A stretch of DNA of 64,000 nucleotides from UBA12481 sp012523435 (GCA_028686135.1 JAQUCP010000003.1:1-64000), one strand, 5' to 3'. Counted from the first letter of the stretch, positions 52,564-62,363 are shown. Made by a program: numbers and translations. Notes: generated by a model not told the origin, from the sequence alone.

Positions 52564-53922
52564 TTAACTCAGCTCCTTCCGTACCAGGTCAAGTCCTCTG
52601 CGCAGAATTTCCTGCACATCTGTTTTGGATGTGCAGACAAATTCACAAAGAGCGAGATCCTCTTCAATAACCTCGTAAATTCCCAATTGTTCCATACGGT
52701 CAAAGTCCTCAGCCAGAATTGCTTTCAGAAGGTACACAGGTAAAATGTCCATCGGGAGCACTTTCTCATATTGCCCAGATACTACAAACGCCCGTTGACC
52801 GCCCTTCAGGTTGGTATCCAGGTTCCATTCACGATTTTGGTTCAGAGCACTCAGGAAAGCTCTGGAATTGGTAAATTTTTTATAGCCAGGAAGCGCCCAG
52901 CCAAAAAGCTCATATTGATTTCCTTCCGGAATGACAGAGAGGTGAGAATCAAAATATCCGATAAAATTTTCTGGGTTGATTTTCGTGCCCGACAGGACAT
53001 TGCCGCTGATCACGCGATTTTCTATCTCCTGATCTGCACGGTTATTCTCAACCAACCCATCAATATTCGCACCCATAATTGTCTGGTAATAACCAGTTTC
53101 TTTCAGTCCGGCACCAGTCAGGGCAACGACCCAGCGTGTATCTGCACGGCCCTGCAAAAGAGTGTTCCCAATTCTGGCAACATGTTGCGGCGAAATGGTC
53201 CAGACCACCTCACCCTTATTGATCGGAGCCAGATGGTGAATCTGAACACCCACTAAGCCGGCAGGGTGCGGTCCACGAAAATAGGTATACTCAACACCGG
53301 ACACTCCTTGGAGAAGGCCCTCATCATCGTAACCCTCAGGCAAACTGATATAAACCCTCCCTGATGTCAGTTTTTTCAAAGCTTCCACGCCAGTCATGAA
53401 TCCTTTTTTCTGACCTTGCAGCAGGAAATCGATATCAGGAGCCAAGGGTGCCGTATCAAAGCCGGAAATAAAAATATCCCTGGGTGTCACTGTAGGATTG
53501 GCCAAAACCCCGTAAGGCCTTTCTACAATCGCAGGCCAGAGACCTGAAAGCATGATCAGTTCCCGCACCCGGGCTTCATCCATAGTTGCCACATCACCCG
53601 TCTCAAATGACACAAAATCATCCGACCCGGTTCTTTGGATCACGACATCCAGCAACTTCCTACGTTCACCACGGTTAACCGAATCCACAATCCCCGCAAC
53701 CGGTGAAACCCAGATAATTCCGGGATGTACCTTATCAAGCAGAATCGGTTCTCCCGCCTTGACTTCCTGGCCTGGCTTGACCAAAACCTTCGGGGTAATC
53801 CCCTTGAAATCTGGAGGCTTAACGGCAAAGCGGTCCGGCAGGTGTGTCGCCCGGAAAACCTTCTCCGCAGACCCTTTCAGCCGGATATCCAATCCTCTTT
53901 TGATTTTAATTACCTTTGACAT
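52564..53922 (-). CDS. nqrA: Na+-NQR subunit A
   Basis: First gene of the operon, a 452-residue peripheral subunit. Family segments are the N-terminal IKIKRGLDIRLKG with PDFKGITPKVLVKPGQEVKAGEP, and GLWPAIVERPYGVLANP. It lies on the cytoplasmic side and contributes to the quinone-reducing region. The T9SS plug gene diverges 62 bases upstream, and a -7 box lies 29 bases before the ATG. Confidence 0.97.
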   Translation of the reverse strand: MSKVIKIKRGLDIRLKGSAEKVFRATHLPDRFAVKPPDFKGITPKVLVKPGQEVKAGEPILLDKVHPGIIWVSPVAGIVDSVNRGERRKLLDVVIQRTGSDDFVSFETGDVATMDEARVRELIMLSGLWPAIVERPYGVLANPTVTPRDIFISGFDTAPLAPDIDFLLQGQKKGFMTGVEALKKLTSGRVYISLPEGYDDEGLLQGVSGVEYTYFRGPHPAGLVGVQIHHLAPINKGEVVWTISPQHVARIGNTLLQGRADTRWVVALTGAGLKETGYYQTIMGANIDGLVENNRADQEIENRVISGNVLSGTKINPENFIGYFDSHLSVIPEGNQYELFGWALPGYKKFTNSRAFLSALNQNREWNLDTNLKGGQRAFVVSGQYEKVLPMDILPVYLLKAILAEDFDRMEQLGIYEVIEEDLALCEFVCTSKTDVQEILRRGLDLVRKELS

Positions 53923-53950
53923 GGCATTGGTATGTTTTTTGAAATTGATA

Positions 53951-53958
53951 CAAAAATA
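53951..53958 (-). promoter_or_regulatory. -7 box of the nqr operon
   Basis: TATTTTTG on the minus strand matches TAnnTTTG exactly, giving initiation near 53944 and a leader of about 22 bases before the nqrA ATG. No matching -33 TTG was found in the 62-base divergent gap. Confidence 0.55.
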
Positions 53959-53984
53959 TCCATTTTGCTTTCGCTTACTAGCTT

Positions 53985-55316
53985 ATGAGGTTACTTTATT
54001 GTCTTTTATCTCTTCTATTGGCCATTCCGGGGAATCCCTCCAGGGGTGAAATCCCTTGTTCTACAACAACAGGATGGACCCAACCCGATGAATACGAAAA
54101 TATAATTTTTGCGGATCAAGTTTATGACGACCGGATAAAAACGGTCGAACTTTACCGCGCTGGATGGAACCTGTCTGCCCCAATCCGCAACCTGCAAGAT
54201 ACGACCCGCCTCTTCCTGGAATTCGACGGGCTCGAAGAAAACCCAGCAGTCTATTCCTATACCTTTATCCATTGCTCGGCCGACTGGAAGCCTTCAGATG
54301 TTCCGGCCACTCGGTATCTTAATGGCATTCCTGAATCAGAAATTCGCGATTTCCGTTACTCCAGGAACACCCTCCAACCCTATATACATTACATCCTGGA
54401 AATACCCAACAGCGACCTCCGTCCAACTCTTCCAGGAAATTATATCCTTTATGTTTACCGTAACTATGACAAGACATTACCCGTTCTGACAAAGCGCTTT
54501 TTTATTGTCGAACCCAAAGTGACGATTCAAGCTACCGCACATCGAACAGATAACCTCAACAGATTCAATACCGCACAGGAAGTTGACTTCACCATTTTCT
54601 ACGAAAATCTCCCGCTGGATGACCCCATGCGCAATATCAGTGTGACAGTTTGCCAGAACCTGAACTTCGTGACTGACATAACCGAACTGAAACCCAACTA
54701 CATACAGCCAGACAGACTGATTTATGAATATGATGATATCAATCTGTTTCCGGGAGGTTCAGAGTTCAGATACTTTGACACCAAAAACCTGAAATACAAT
54801 TCTGAAAGGATCCGGGAGATCCGCTTTATCCGGCCACTGCGCCATGTATTTCTTCATTCCGATCGAGATAGAAGCTCTCAAGATTATGACTATTACGAAG
54901 ACCTTAACGGACGCTTTTTTATCCGTTGGGATGATGCCTTTGATAATCGTACCGAAGCTGATTACGTCCAGGTCCACTTCAGCCTCAGCCTGCCGGAGCC
55001 TTTTGATGGTGGGGAGATCTACCTCTTTGGGGGCCTGACTGGCTTTGGGATCCGGCCGGAAGCCCGGCTAGCCTGGAATGAAACAGAAGAAGCCTATCAG
55101 ACCACCATGTTACTAAAGCAGGGCTTTTACGATTATCAATATGCCTTTGTGCCAGAGGGAACTGAATCGCCTGTTCTCTATACGGTTGACGGATCCCACT
55201 ACGAAACGGAAAATGACTATTATATATTTGTCTATTACCGGGATGTTCGGGAACGATTCGACAGGCTGGTCGGTTTGCAAATGATCAATTCAGTCCGGCA
55301 ATCCCCAAACCAATAA
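53985..55316 (+). CDS. Type IX secretion system plug protein (DUF5103)
   Basis: A 443-residue exported protein with a signal peptide (about 1-18). It has the DUF5103 layout: two N-terminal beta-sandwich modules (YDDRIKTVELYRAGWNLSAPI, DFRYSRNTLQPYIHY, LPGNYILYVYR) and a C-terminal domain near GEIYLFGGLTGFG with LKQGFYDYQYAF. In T9SS the Plug protein closes the SprA translocon pore between cargo exports. That this genome exports T9SS cargo is supported by the large sorting-domain protein at 56-59 kb. The next gene follows after 23 bases. Confidence 0.86.
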   Translation: MRLLYCLLSLLLAIPGNPSRGEIPCSTTTGWTQPDEYENIIFADQVYDDRIKTVELYRAGWNLSAPIRNLQDTTRLFLEFDGLEENPAVYSYTFIHCSADWKPSDVPATRYLNGIPESEIRDFRYSRNTLQPYIHYILEIPNSDLRPTLPGNYILYVYRNYDKTLPVLTKRFFIVEPKVTIQATAHRTDNLNRFNTAQEVDFTIFYENLPLDDPMRNISVTVCQNLNFVTDITELKPNYIQPDRLIYEYDDINLFPGGSEFRYFDTKNLKYNSERIREIRFIRPLRHVFLHSDRDRSSQDYDYYEDLNGRFFIRWDDAFDNRTEADYVQVHFSLSLPEPFDGGEIYLFGGLTGFGIRPEARLAWNETEEAYQTTMLLKQGFYDYQYAFVPEGTESPVLYTVDGSHYETENDYYIFVYYRDVRERFDRLVGLQMINSVRQSPNQ

Positions 55317-55339
55317 ACAGATAACCGACAAAGCAATCT

Positions 55340-56167
55340 ATGCGGATCAACCTGACTCACAAACTGATTAACACTCGTATCCTGCTGATCTTGATCATCT
55401 TGGGTGGTAATTTCTATCAGGTATCAGCCCAATATGAGATCCCCACAGAGGAGCGAATCTTTTTTCGCAACGAAAGAAGCTATGCCGGGACCCTACATTC
55501 CAATGGCTGGGCAGCTAATTTCAGGTACGCCAGCAGAATCGATGCGTTTAGCAGCTACATTATTGACATCGATGTGGGAACCATTCAGCACCCGAAGGAG
55601 ATCAAAAGCCAGAGTTATTATATTGGTGGCTGGGGGCGTTCGTTTGTTTTCGGCAAGATCAATGATGTTATTCTCCTTCGAGCCGGAGCAGGCTATCAGA
55701 AAGAACTATTCAGTAAATATGATGTGGGAGGGATTTCTATCCGGTACTTCATGACGGGCGGATTTTCACTATCTGCCTTAAAACCAATTTATTACAAAAA
55801 GATTACCGGATTTAATTCTTACACCGGATATGTCACGTACGAAAGGTCTCTGTTTGATGCAGATTATATGCAAAGCATCTATGATATTTACGACAGGGAG
55901 CCATTTTACGTGGGGTTAGGTGAAACCCGGGTTCTCCCTGGCATCTTTGCCCGGGCAGGTTTATGTTTTGAGTATGGCATTGACGATGAAGACCTTAACG
56001 CACTAGAAGGTGGGGTGCAGCTAGAAGGCTTTCTACGGAAGCTAGAGATTTTAGCTACCGAAGATAACCGTCAGCTGTTTGTTTCCCTGTTTGTATCCTA
56101 CCGTTTCGGCAAGGTACTGGACGCCCGGCTTGCTGGTGAGAAGAAGTGGCCACGAAAGGCTGAATAG
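55340..56167 (+). CDS. Probable outer-membrane beta-barrel protein
   Basis: A 275-residue protein with a signal peptide (about 1-30, ending VSAQ). The rest alternates polar and aromatic residues with repeated Gly/Tyr-rich strand pairs (SYYIGGWGRSFVFG, GGISIRYFMTGGFSLSAL, YVTYERSLFDADYM) and ends in a strand-like FVSLFVSYRFGK (about 250-261) followed by a short basic tail. This is the texture of an outer-membrane barrel. I do not recognise a named family. It follows the T9SS plug gene by 23 bases and may be linked to the same envelope role. Confidence 0.7.
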   Translation: MRINLTHKLINTRILLILIILGGNFYQVSAQYEIPTEERIFFRNERSYAGTLHSNGWAANFRYASRIDAFSSYIIDIDVGTIQHPKEIKSQSYYIGGWGRSFVFGKINDVILLRAGAGYQKELFSKYDVGGISIRYFMTGGFSLSALKPIYYKKITGFNSYTGYVTYERSLFDADYMQSIYDIYDREPFYVGLGETRVLPGIFARAGLCFEYGIDDEDLNALEGGVQLEGFLRKLEILATEDNRQLFVSLFVSYRFGKVLDARLAGEKKWPRKAE

Positions 56168-56283
56168 CCCGTCAATACTAAGGTCCAAAAAATACAGGCA
56201 AATTTTTGTTTATTCATTTTTTTTGTATTTTTAGACCCTATATCCGTTGGGAGACCTACGCTATTTTTTGAAATTTAAAGATT

Positions 56284-59220
56284 ATGAAAAACAAACATTT
56301 ACTCTTAGCAGTTGCTCTTGTTTTTGCCGTTGGAACCATGGCTTTCGGCCAGGTCCGGCCTGAGGGAAAAATCAAGCCCAAGGCCGATGGTACGCAATCT
56401 GTCAGGGATTTAGATCCACAGAATGCTGCCAATTATGTTTCAGCCCGCCGTGTCAACCAATACACGGGCACTATTGATGTAGCTGACATCATCCGTGCCC
56501 AGGAACAGGTCAGGGCCCTGCACAGAAAAGCCGGCAACTCCCTGAACATGATGTGGAATGAGCTCGGGCCAAACAATATCGGCGGCCGTACAAGAGCCAT
56601 CCTGCTTGACAAGGACAATCCGGATGTTGTTTTAGCTGGTAGCGTCAGTGGCGGCCTCTGGAGGTCGACCAGTGCTGGTTCCTCCTGGCAAAAAACAACC
56701 ACAGGATCTGGCCAGCTATTTGAAAATCTGGCCGTCTCTTCCATCTGCCAGGCAGCTAACGGAGACATTTACTTCGGAACCGGTGAAGGTGCTGCAGTAA
56801 CCGAAGGCAACCCGCAAAACAGCCACCAGGGAATCCTTGGTCAAGGCATCTGGAAATCTACCGATCGGGGCCTCACGTTCAACCGTCTTACCTCAACCTG
56901 GGATGAGCCGACTGCACAGGAAGCCTTCATCCTGGTTTATGCCATGGCAGCTGATCCCGTTGACGCCAACAAAATCTTTGCAGCTACTGTAAAAGGGCTG
57001 CGTCTGTCAACTGACGGTGGTCAAAGTTGGGTCAATCCAATCGCTGATATCACCTTACCGGCATATGACGTAAAAGTTGCATCCGATGGCACCGTGATCG
57101 CATGCGTTGGACAAATGGCCTACCGCTCAGAAAATGGCGCTCCAGGGACTTTCACCAAAATTTCTTCAGCCACCGGTTTGGAAGAAAACTTGATTCTCGA
57201 CGCTAACGTCTCCAGGATGATGTTCGCCTTCGCTCCAAGTGATCCGAATTTTGTTTACTGCATCGCAGCCGGAATCTCGGGCACAGATTATCCACTAAGC
57301 AATATTTACCAGTCAAAGGATAAAGGCTTGACTTGGTCAGTTATCGGACCAGGTGGATCCAGTTATTTCAACCCACTGGGAACAGAAGGAAACTATGCTC
57401 TGGCTATCGCTGTTGACCCAGCCAATCCTGAATTCATCATGATTGGTGGTAAAGATCTTTATAGCTGGTCCTATGCCACAAACTGGGAGCAAGTAACCAT
57501 TGACGAACCAACCACTTTACCAAACCGCGGATTCTATGTTCACCGCGATCAACATATTATCCTGTTTAATCCGGCAAATCCAAATAGCGTTTTTGTAGGA
57601 ACTAGCGGTGGAGTAGCAGTTAGCGATAACCGCGGCACTACCTGGAGGACCATTAACCGTAACTATAATGTTACCCAGTTCTTCTCAGTAGCCTACTCAC
57701 CTACAGGAGAAGTCCTGGGAGGTTCGATGGATAACGGCATCCTTTATATGGACTTCCAAGGAAACGATCCGAAATACGCAACCTGGTGGGGCGGCGCCTT
57801 TCTCGCCCAGTTCCTGAGTTTTAGGCATGGTGGCGAAGCTGACATCTCCATGCTCGATCCGGATTTCAAATTCTACACTACTCCGGGCGGAACCGTTCAT
57901 CGCCGGCTGCTGATCGAAAACCAGTCGACCTACCAGAACTACTATACCTACGCTAATGGTGGCGCCTGGCTGTCACCAATCGCTCTGCACGAAACCCTTT
58001 ACGATCCTCTATCTTGGGATACCGTTAATTTTGTTGCCGACCGTGATTACAGCGCAGGGGAAACAATCGTTGCACAGAGTATGATCCGCAAACTTCCGAT
58101 CCGCCGCGTCCTCGAAGCCGACCTGACTGCCGGCGATACCCTGAAAGTTCAGGATACCTACCAGGCTATGCTAGTAGTTGGTAAACAGGGTAAAGCCTCC
58201 GCTAAAGTAAACCGCCACCCGCTGAACGGTAGAGATGAATATACCAACCAATTCCATACCGTCATCAAACGCGATCGTCTTGAGGAACAAGATCAGCTCG
58301 TGAAGGTTGAATTCTCCGCTGATGGGAAAAACCTATTTGCAGCCCTCTGGGATAACTCCGATAGCCTGTACTATATGTACCGCGTGACAAACCTGGAAAA
58401 TGGTCGCGACCGCCGTACAATGGACACCGACGCTTGGGATCCTGCAACCGGTCTGCCAACCGCTGTCGTAGAAACAGCACTGATCGGTGCCTTCGATCAG
58501 GTAGTCACCAGCATCGCCATCGACCATAATAATGCTAATAATGTTTTGGTTACATGCGGCAACTACGGTAATGACAACTACATATACCTGTGTCGCAATG
58601 CCTTAACAGCCGCTGATTCGGTGAACAGCTTCGTCCCGGTACAAGGCAACCTGCCCCAGGCTCCAGTTTATACCTCACTATTCAACTGGAGAAACAGTAG
58701 TGAAGTTATCGTTGGTACCGAATATGGAGTCTATTCAACTGCGAATATTTTCGCACCCACCCCAACTTGGGCCAGCGAAAATAATAACGGCATGGAAATT
58801 CTTCCGGTGTACGAGATCAGACAGCAGAAGTTCGCTAACAACCCAGAACTGGGTATTACTAACCATGGAGTGATTTATGCCGCTACCTTTGGACGTGGCC
58901 TCTACACATCAAACACCTTCGAAAGCAAGGGCGGTTCAACCTTTACGAACCCAATCGTGGCCAGTAACATCAAGGTGAATATCACACCGAATCCAGTTAG
59001 CGATGTGGCAACTATCCGCTACTCCATTGAAAATGATTCACCCGTACTATTCCAGGTCTATAACCTGCAAGGCCAACTGGTGAAAAATATCAACCTCGGA
59101 AATCAACCGGCCGGATCAAACGAAATGTCATTCGATTCTTCTGACCTCGGCTCAGGTACTTTCCTGATCCGGATGAACGCAGGAAATCAACAGACAACTT
59201 CAAAATTTGTGGTCAGGTAA
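56284..59220 (+). CDS. Large T9SS-secreted protein with beta-propeller (BNR/sortilin-like) repeats
   Basis: A 978-residue secreted protein. A signal peptide (about 1-22, ending AFG) is followed by repeated propeller motifs: GGLWRSTSAGSSWQK, GIWKSTDRGLTFNR, GLRLSTDGGQSW, NIYQSKDKGLTWS, GGVAVSDNRGTTWR. These Ser/Asp-x-Asp-x-Gly-x-x-W boxes mark a sortilin/VPS10- or BNR-type propeller, plausibly two of them. The C-terminal about 80 residues (IKVNITPNPVSDVATIRY to TTSKFVVR) are a type A T9SS sorting domain, so the protein is exported across the outer membrane and anchored or released there. No catalytic motif is evident; adhesion or ligand binding is likely. Confidence 0.88.
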   Translation: MKNKHLLLAVALVFAVGTMAFGQVRPEGKIKPKADGTQSVRDLDPQNAANYVSARRVNQYTGTIDVADIIRAQEQVRALHRKAGNSLNMMWNELGPNNIGGRTRAILLDKDNPDVVLAGSVSGGLWRSTSAGSSWQKTTTGSGQLFENLAVSSICQAANGDIYFGTGEGAAVTEGNPQNSHQGILGQGIWKSTDRGLTFNRLTSTWDEPTAQEAFILVYAMAADPVDANKIFAATVKGLRLSTDGGQSWVNPIADITLPAYDVKVASDGTVIACVGQMAYRSENGAPGTFTKISSATGLEENLILDANVSRMMFAFAPSDPNFVYCIAAGISGTDYPLSNIYQSKDKGLTWSVIGPGGSSYFNPLGTEGNYALAIAVDPANPEFIMIGGKDLYSWSYATNWEQVTIDEPTTLPNRGFYVHRDQHIILFNPANPNSVFVGTSGGVAVSDNRGTTWRTINRNYNVTQFFSVAYSPTGEVLGGSMDNGILYMDFQGNDPKYATWWGGAFLAQFLSFRHGGEADISMLDPDFKFYTTPGGTVHRRLLIENQSTYQNYYTYANGGAWLSPIALHETLYDPLSWDTVNFVADRDYSAGETIVAQSMIRKLPIRRVLEADLTAGDTLKVQDTYQAMLVVGKQGKASAKVNRHPLNGRDEYTNQFHTVIKRDRLEEQDQLVKVEFSADGKNLFAALWDNSDSLYYMYRVTNLENGRDRRTMDTDAWDPATGLPTAVVETALIGAFDQVVTSIAIDHNNANNVLVTCGNYGNDNYIYLCRNALTAADSVNSFVPVQGNLPQAPVYTSLFNWRNSSEVIVGTEYGVYSTANIFAPTPTWASENNNGMEILPVYEIRQQKFANNPELGITNHGVIYAATFGRGLYTSNTFESKGGSTFTNPIVASNIKVNITPNPVSDVATIRYSIENDSPVLFQVYNLQGQLVKNINLGNQPAGSNEMSFDSSDLGSGTFLIRMNAGNQQTTSKFVVR

Positions 59221-59233
59221 CCCTGATTCAATG

Positions 59234-59270
59234 AAAAAAAAACCCGAAGAGTCCCTTCGGGTTTTTTTTT
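59234..59270 (+). terminator. Rho-independent terminator after the T9SS propeller gene
   Basis: Nine-pair perfect stem 59241-59249 / 59255-59263 with a five-base loop, preceded by A and followed by at least eight T. It ends the large secreted protein's transcript before gapA. Confidence 0.92.
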
Positions 59271-59300
59271 GCTCAGACCTCCATACATGCCCATCACTCC

Positions 59301-59331
59301 TTGATAAAACCAACTGATTTGATTATTTTTG
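59301..59331 (+). promoter_or_regulatory. gapA promoter
   Basis: TTG at 59301-59303, a 20-base spacer, then TATTTTTG at 59324-59331: a near-ideal Bacteroidota promoter 46 bases before the gapA ATG. It directly follows the terminator of the preceding gene. Confidence 0.75.
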
Positions 59332-59376
59332 TGCGCAATTTAGAATTAATGATGTTTAATCAATAAGTGAAGAATT

Positions 59377-60381
59377 ATGGCTCAAATTAAAGTTGGAATT
59401 AACGGATTCGGCCGGATCGGCCGTAACGTTTTTAAACTGATCCTCGAAAGAGCGGACCTTTTAGTTGTTGGAATCAACGACCTCACCGATACTAAAACGC
59501 TAGCCCACCTTCTAAAATATGACTCCACCCAGGGTAAATTTAATGGAGAGGTTAGCTACGACCAAGAAGGAATCATTGTCAACGGAAAAAAAATCTCGGT
59601 AACCGCTGAAAGAAATCCTATCCATATCAAATGGGCGGAAACTCCTGACGTGGTTATTGAATCAACCGGTGTTTTCACTAAAAGAGAGAGCGAAAAAGGT
59701 GGCTATGGCGATCACCTCAAAAATGGCGCGAAAAAAGTCCTCCTCACCGTTCCCGCTAAAGATGAAATAGACAATATGATTGTCCTTGGAGTGAACGAAG
59801 AAGCCCTCCGCCCAACCGATGTGTGCGTTTCCAATGCTAGCTGCACCACCAACTGCCTCGCACCTATCGCTAAAGTACTGAACGACAAGTTCGGCATCGA
59901 AAATGGGTTCATGACTACCATCCACTCCTATACCAACGACCAGCTGATTCTCGACGGGCCACACAAAGACCTCCGCAGAGCACGCTCATGCGCTGTCTCT
60001 CAAATCCCGACAACCACCGGTGCCGCTAAAGCCGTCGGGAAAGTGATTCCCGCGCTGAAAGGCAAACTGGACGGGTGTGCTGTACGCGTCCCAACCCCTA
60101 CAGGTTCCCTTGTCGACTTGGTCGCTAACCTGAAAGTCGAAGCCACAGTCGCCGAAATCAACGCCGCTATGAAAGAGGCCGCTGAAGGCCCAATGAAGGG
60201 TATCCTGGAATATACCGAAGACCCAATCGTTTCGGTCGACATTATCCATAACACCCATAGCTCAATCTTCGACGCCCTTAGCACCATGGTCAACGGGAAA
60301 ACGGTCAAGGTGTTCTCATGGTACGACAACGAATGGGGCTATAGCTGCCGCGTTGTTGATCTGATTTACAAACTCTTTTAA
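59377..60381 (+). CDS. gapA: Glyceraldehyde-3-phosphate dehydrogenase, type I
   Basis: A 334-residue glycolytic enzyme. NAD-binding starts VGINGFGRIGRNVFK; the catalytic C156 is in SNASCTTNCLAP; downstream are HSYTNDQ, the RVPTPTGSLVDL phosphate-site segment and SWYDNEWGYSCRVVDL at the end. It converts glyceraldehyde 3-phosphate to 1,3-bisphosphoglycerate with NAD+. Length and motifs are fully normal. It has its own promoter and terminator. Confidence 0.98.
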   Translation: MAQIKVGINGFGRIGRNVFKLILERADLLVVGINDLTDTKTLAHLLKYDSTQGKFNGEVSYDQEGIIVNGKKISVTAERNPIHIKWAETPDVVIESTGVFTKRESEKGGYGDHLKNGAKKVLLTVPAKDEIDNMIVLGVNEEALRPTDVCVSNASCTTNCLAPIAKVLNDKFGIENGFMTTIHSYTNDQLILDGPHKDLRRARSCAVSQIPTTTGAAKAVGKVIPALKGKLDGCAVRVPTPTGSLVDLVANLKVEATVAEINAAMKEAAEGPMKGILEYTEDPIVSVDIIHNTHSSIFDALSTMVNGKTVKVFSWYDNEWGYSCRVVDLIYKLF

Positions 60382-60395
60382 TAATACCCAATGGG

Positions 60396-60440
60396 AAAGA
60401 CCTGACAGGTTTATCTTAACCTGTCAGGTCTTTCTATTTT
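60396..60440 (+). terminator. Rho-independent terminator after gapA
   Basis: A perfect 16-pair stem (60396-60411 with 60418-60433) around a six-base loop, followed by the T-rich tract TTTCTATTTT. The next gene starts at 60444, only about 11 bases after the stem, so read-through may feed it. Confidence 0.85.
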
Positions 60441-60443
60441 CTG

Positions 60444-61457
60444 ATGAACCTCCAACGGAGAATAAACGCCTTCATCAAACTGGGAGAATTCATGCGGGAA
60501 AACCCCTTACCCGATGAGTTGCTCCAAAAACAACTTTCCAAAAACCCGTTCTTTACCCCCAGAGAAGTCAACCGAGCCTATCAAAACTGGGCTAACCTGC
60601 TCCAGGAATCTACCCTTCAAAAATGGATCGCACCTTACCAGCTAATTACCAGTCATTTCAAAACCGAAATTCTGGTTATCGCTGCTGGGAATATCCCATT
60701 GGCAGGGTTTCACGACTTTCTCTGTGTCCTGATCGCAGGGTTTCGGTTTACCGGCCAACTCTCCTCCCGAGATAACCTTCTCCTACCCTACCTCGCTTCC
60801 AAACTCATCGAGTTAGAATCAGAATTCCAAAATCATATAGGTTTTGGAGCAGCTACTCCATCCAACCCTGCTGCCCTTGTCGCATCGGGCAGCAGCAACA
60901 CCGCACGATACCACCTGCAAAATTACGGACACCTGCCAGCTATCATCCGCAAAACACGCATAACACCTGCCGTTCTTGACGGAACTGAATCCCCCGAAGA
61001 ACTAAGTGGACTAGCAGGCGATATCCTTCACTATTACGGGCTGGGATGTAGAAGCGTCTCTTCTATACTTATGCCCAGCGGTTACGATAGCTCCAAACTG
61101 ATCAAAACTATTCGGAATTATACCGATTTTGAAATAATACCTCCCCTGCAAGACAACCTTAGATACCAGAAAGCCCGACTTCAACTCCTCAAAATTCCGT
61201 TTATCGATGCAGGTGCTATTCTGCTTGTCGATAATCCGTTCCTAAACTCACCGATCGCTACGATTAATGCATTGTATTACAATAGTCTAAAAGAACTCAA
61301 TTATTGGCTGTCTGACAATATTGATGAGATTCAGTGCGTAGTCGGACATGCTCCGACTTCTTTTAAACCGGTTCTTTTTGGATCAGTACAACAGCCAGCC
61401 CTGTGGGATTATGCCGATGGAGTAGATACTCTGGAATTTCTAATTTCATTATCCTGA
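60444..61457 (+). CDS. LuxC-like acyl-CoA reductase
   Basis: A 337-residue protein with the features of the LuxC/acyl-CoA reductase family in Bacteroidota: AAGNIPLAGFHDFLCVLIAGF (about 80-100), VASGSSNTARYHLQNYG (about 147-162) and the presumed catalytic C202 in YGLGCRSVSSIL. The last matches the Cys of the aldehyde-dehydrogenase-like fold, so it may reduce an acyl-CoA to an aldehyde. No luciferase genes are present. It lies between the gapA terminator and miaA (12-base gap). The acyl substrate is not known. Confidence 0.82.
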   Translation: MNLQRRINAFIKLGEFMRENPLPDELLQKQLSKNPFFTPREVNRAYQNWANLLQESTLQKWIAPYQLITSHFKTEILVIAAGNIPLAGFHDFLCVLIAGFRFTGQLSSRDNLLLPYLASKLIELESEFQNHIGFGAATPSNPAALVASGSSNTARYHLQNYGHLPAIIRKTRITPAVLDGTESPEELSGLAGDILHYYGLGCRSVSSILMPSGYDSSKLIKTIRNYTDFEIIPPLQDNLRYQKARLQLLKIPFIDAGAILLVDNPFLNSPIATINALYYNSLKELNYWLSDNIDEIQCVVGHAPTSFKPVLFGSVQQPALWDYADGVDTLEFLISLS

Positions 61458-61469
61458 CCTGACCTTCAC

Positions 61470-62363
61470 ATGCCACAACTGATCGTTATTACCGGGCCCA
61501 CAGGAGTTGGAAAAACCGCCGTCAGCCTTCACCTTGCCCGGACTTTGAAAACCGTGATCCTCTCGTGTGATTCCAGGCAGATGTATCAAGAAATGTCAAT
61601 TGGCACAGCTGTCCCAACTTCATCGGAACTGGCTGAAATAAAACACTACTTCATTGGAAATCTATCGGTTACAGATGATTATTCGATTTTTCGTTACGAA
61701 AAAGAAGCGATCAGCCTGCTCAACACGCTTTTCCCGAAGCATCCTACCGTTATCCTGTCAGGTGGATCAGGACTCTATCAAGATGCTCTCATCCATGGGG
61801 TGGACAATATTCCAGACCCGGATCCAGCGATTCGTGCGGAGCTGAAATCACGACAGGTATCCGAAGGCCTTGATAAGTTAATCACTCAGTTACACGAATT
61901 AGACCCAGAATTTTGCGAGCAGGTAGACCGAAAAAACCCTGCCAGGGTCATAAGAGCCTTAGAAGTCTGCCTGACAACTGGTAAGCCTTTCTCATCTTTT
62001 CGTACTGGGAAACGTGTCAACCGTGAATTTGATATCATCATGATAGGACTAGTGCGGCCTCGCCACGAGTTATATCAGAGAATCGATCAGCGAGTTGATC
62101 AGATGTTTTCAGATGGATTGGTAGAAGAAGCCCGACGACTACTCCCCTATCGGAATCGACCAGCATTGAATACGGTAGGTTACCAGGAGCTTTTTCGCCA
62201 TTTTGATGGGGAGTATAATCTGGAAGAAGCCAACAGGTTAATTAAGCGTAACACTCGCCGGTATGCAAAACGGCAGATCACTTGGAACAAGAGGTACGAA
62301 GGTAGAATCCACCCCTTCAATCCTAATCAGATCACTGAAATTGAGAATTTTATCACCTCGTAA
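61470..62363 (+). CDS. miaA: tRNA dimethylallyltransferase
   Basis: A 297-residue enzyme that prenylates adenine 37 of UNN-reading tRNAs. The P-loop GPTGVGKTAVSLHLARTL (8-25) is followed by DSRQMYQEMSIGTA, the SGGSGLYQDAL motif and QRIDQRVDQMFSDGLVEEARRLL. The C-terminal KRNTRRYAKRQITWNKR is the tRNA-binding helix. All expected parts are present. Its last 11 bases overlap the convergent glycosyltransferase gene. Confidence 0.97.
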   Translation: MPQLIVITGPTGVGKTAVSLHLARTLKTVILSCDSRQMYQEMSIGTAVPTSSELAEIKHYFIGNLSVTDDYSIFRYEKEAISLLNTLFPKHPTVILSGGSGLYQDALIHGVDNIPDPDPAIRAELKSRQVSEGLDKLITQLHELDPEFCEQVDRKNPARVIRALEVCLTTGKPFSSFRTGKRVNREFDIIMIGLVRPRHELYQRIDQRVDQMFSDGLVEEARRLLPYRNRPALNTVGYQELFRHFDGEYNLEEANRLIKRNTRRYAKRQITWNKRYEGRIHPFNPNQITEIENFITS

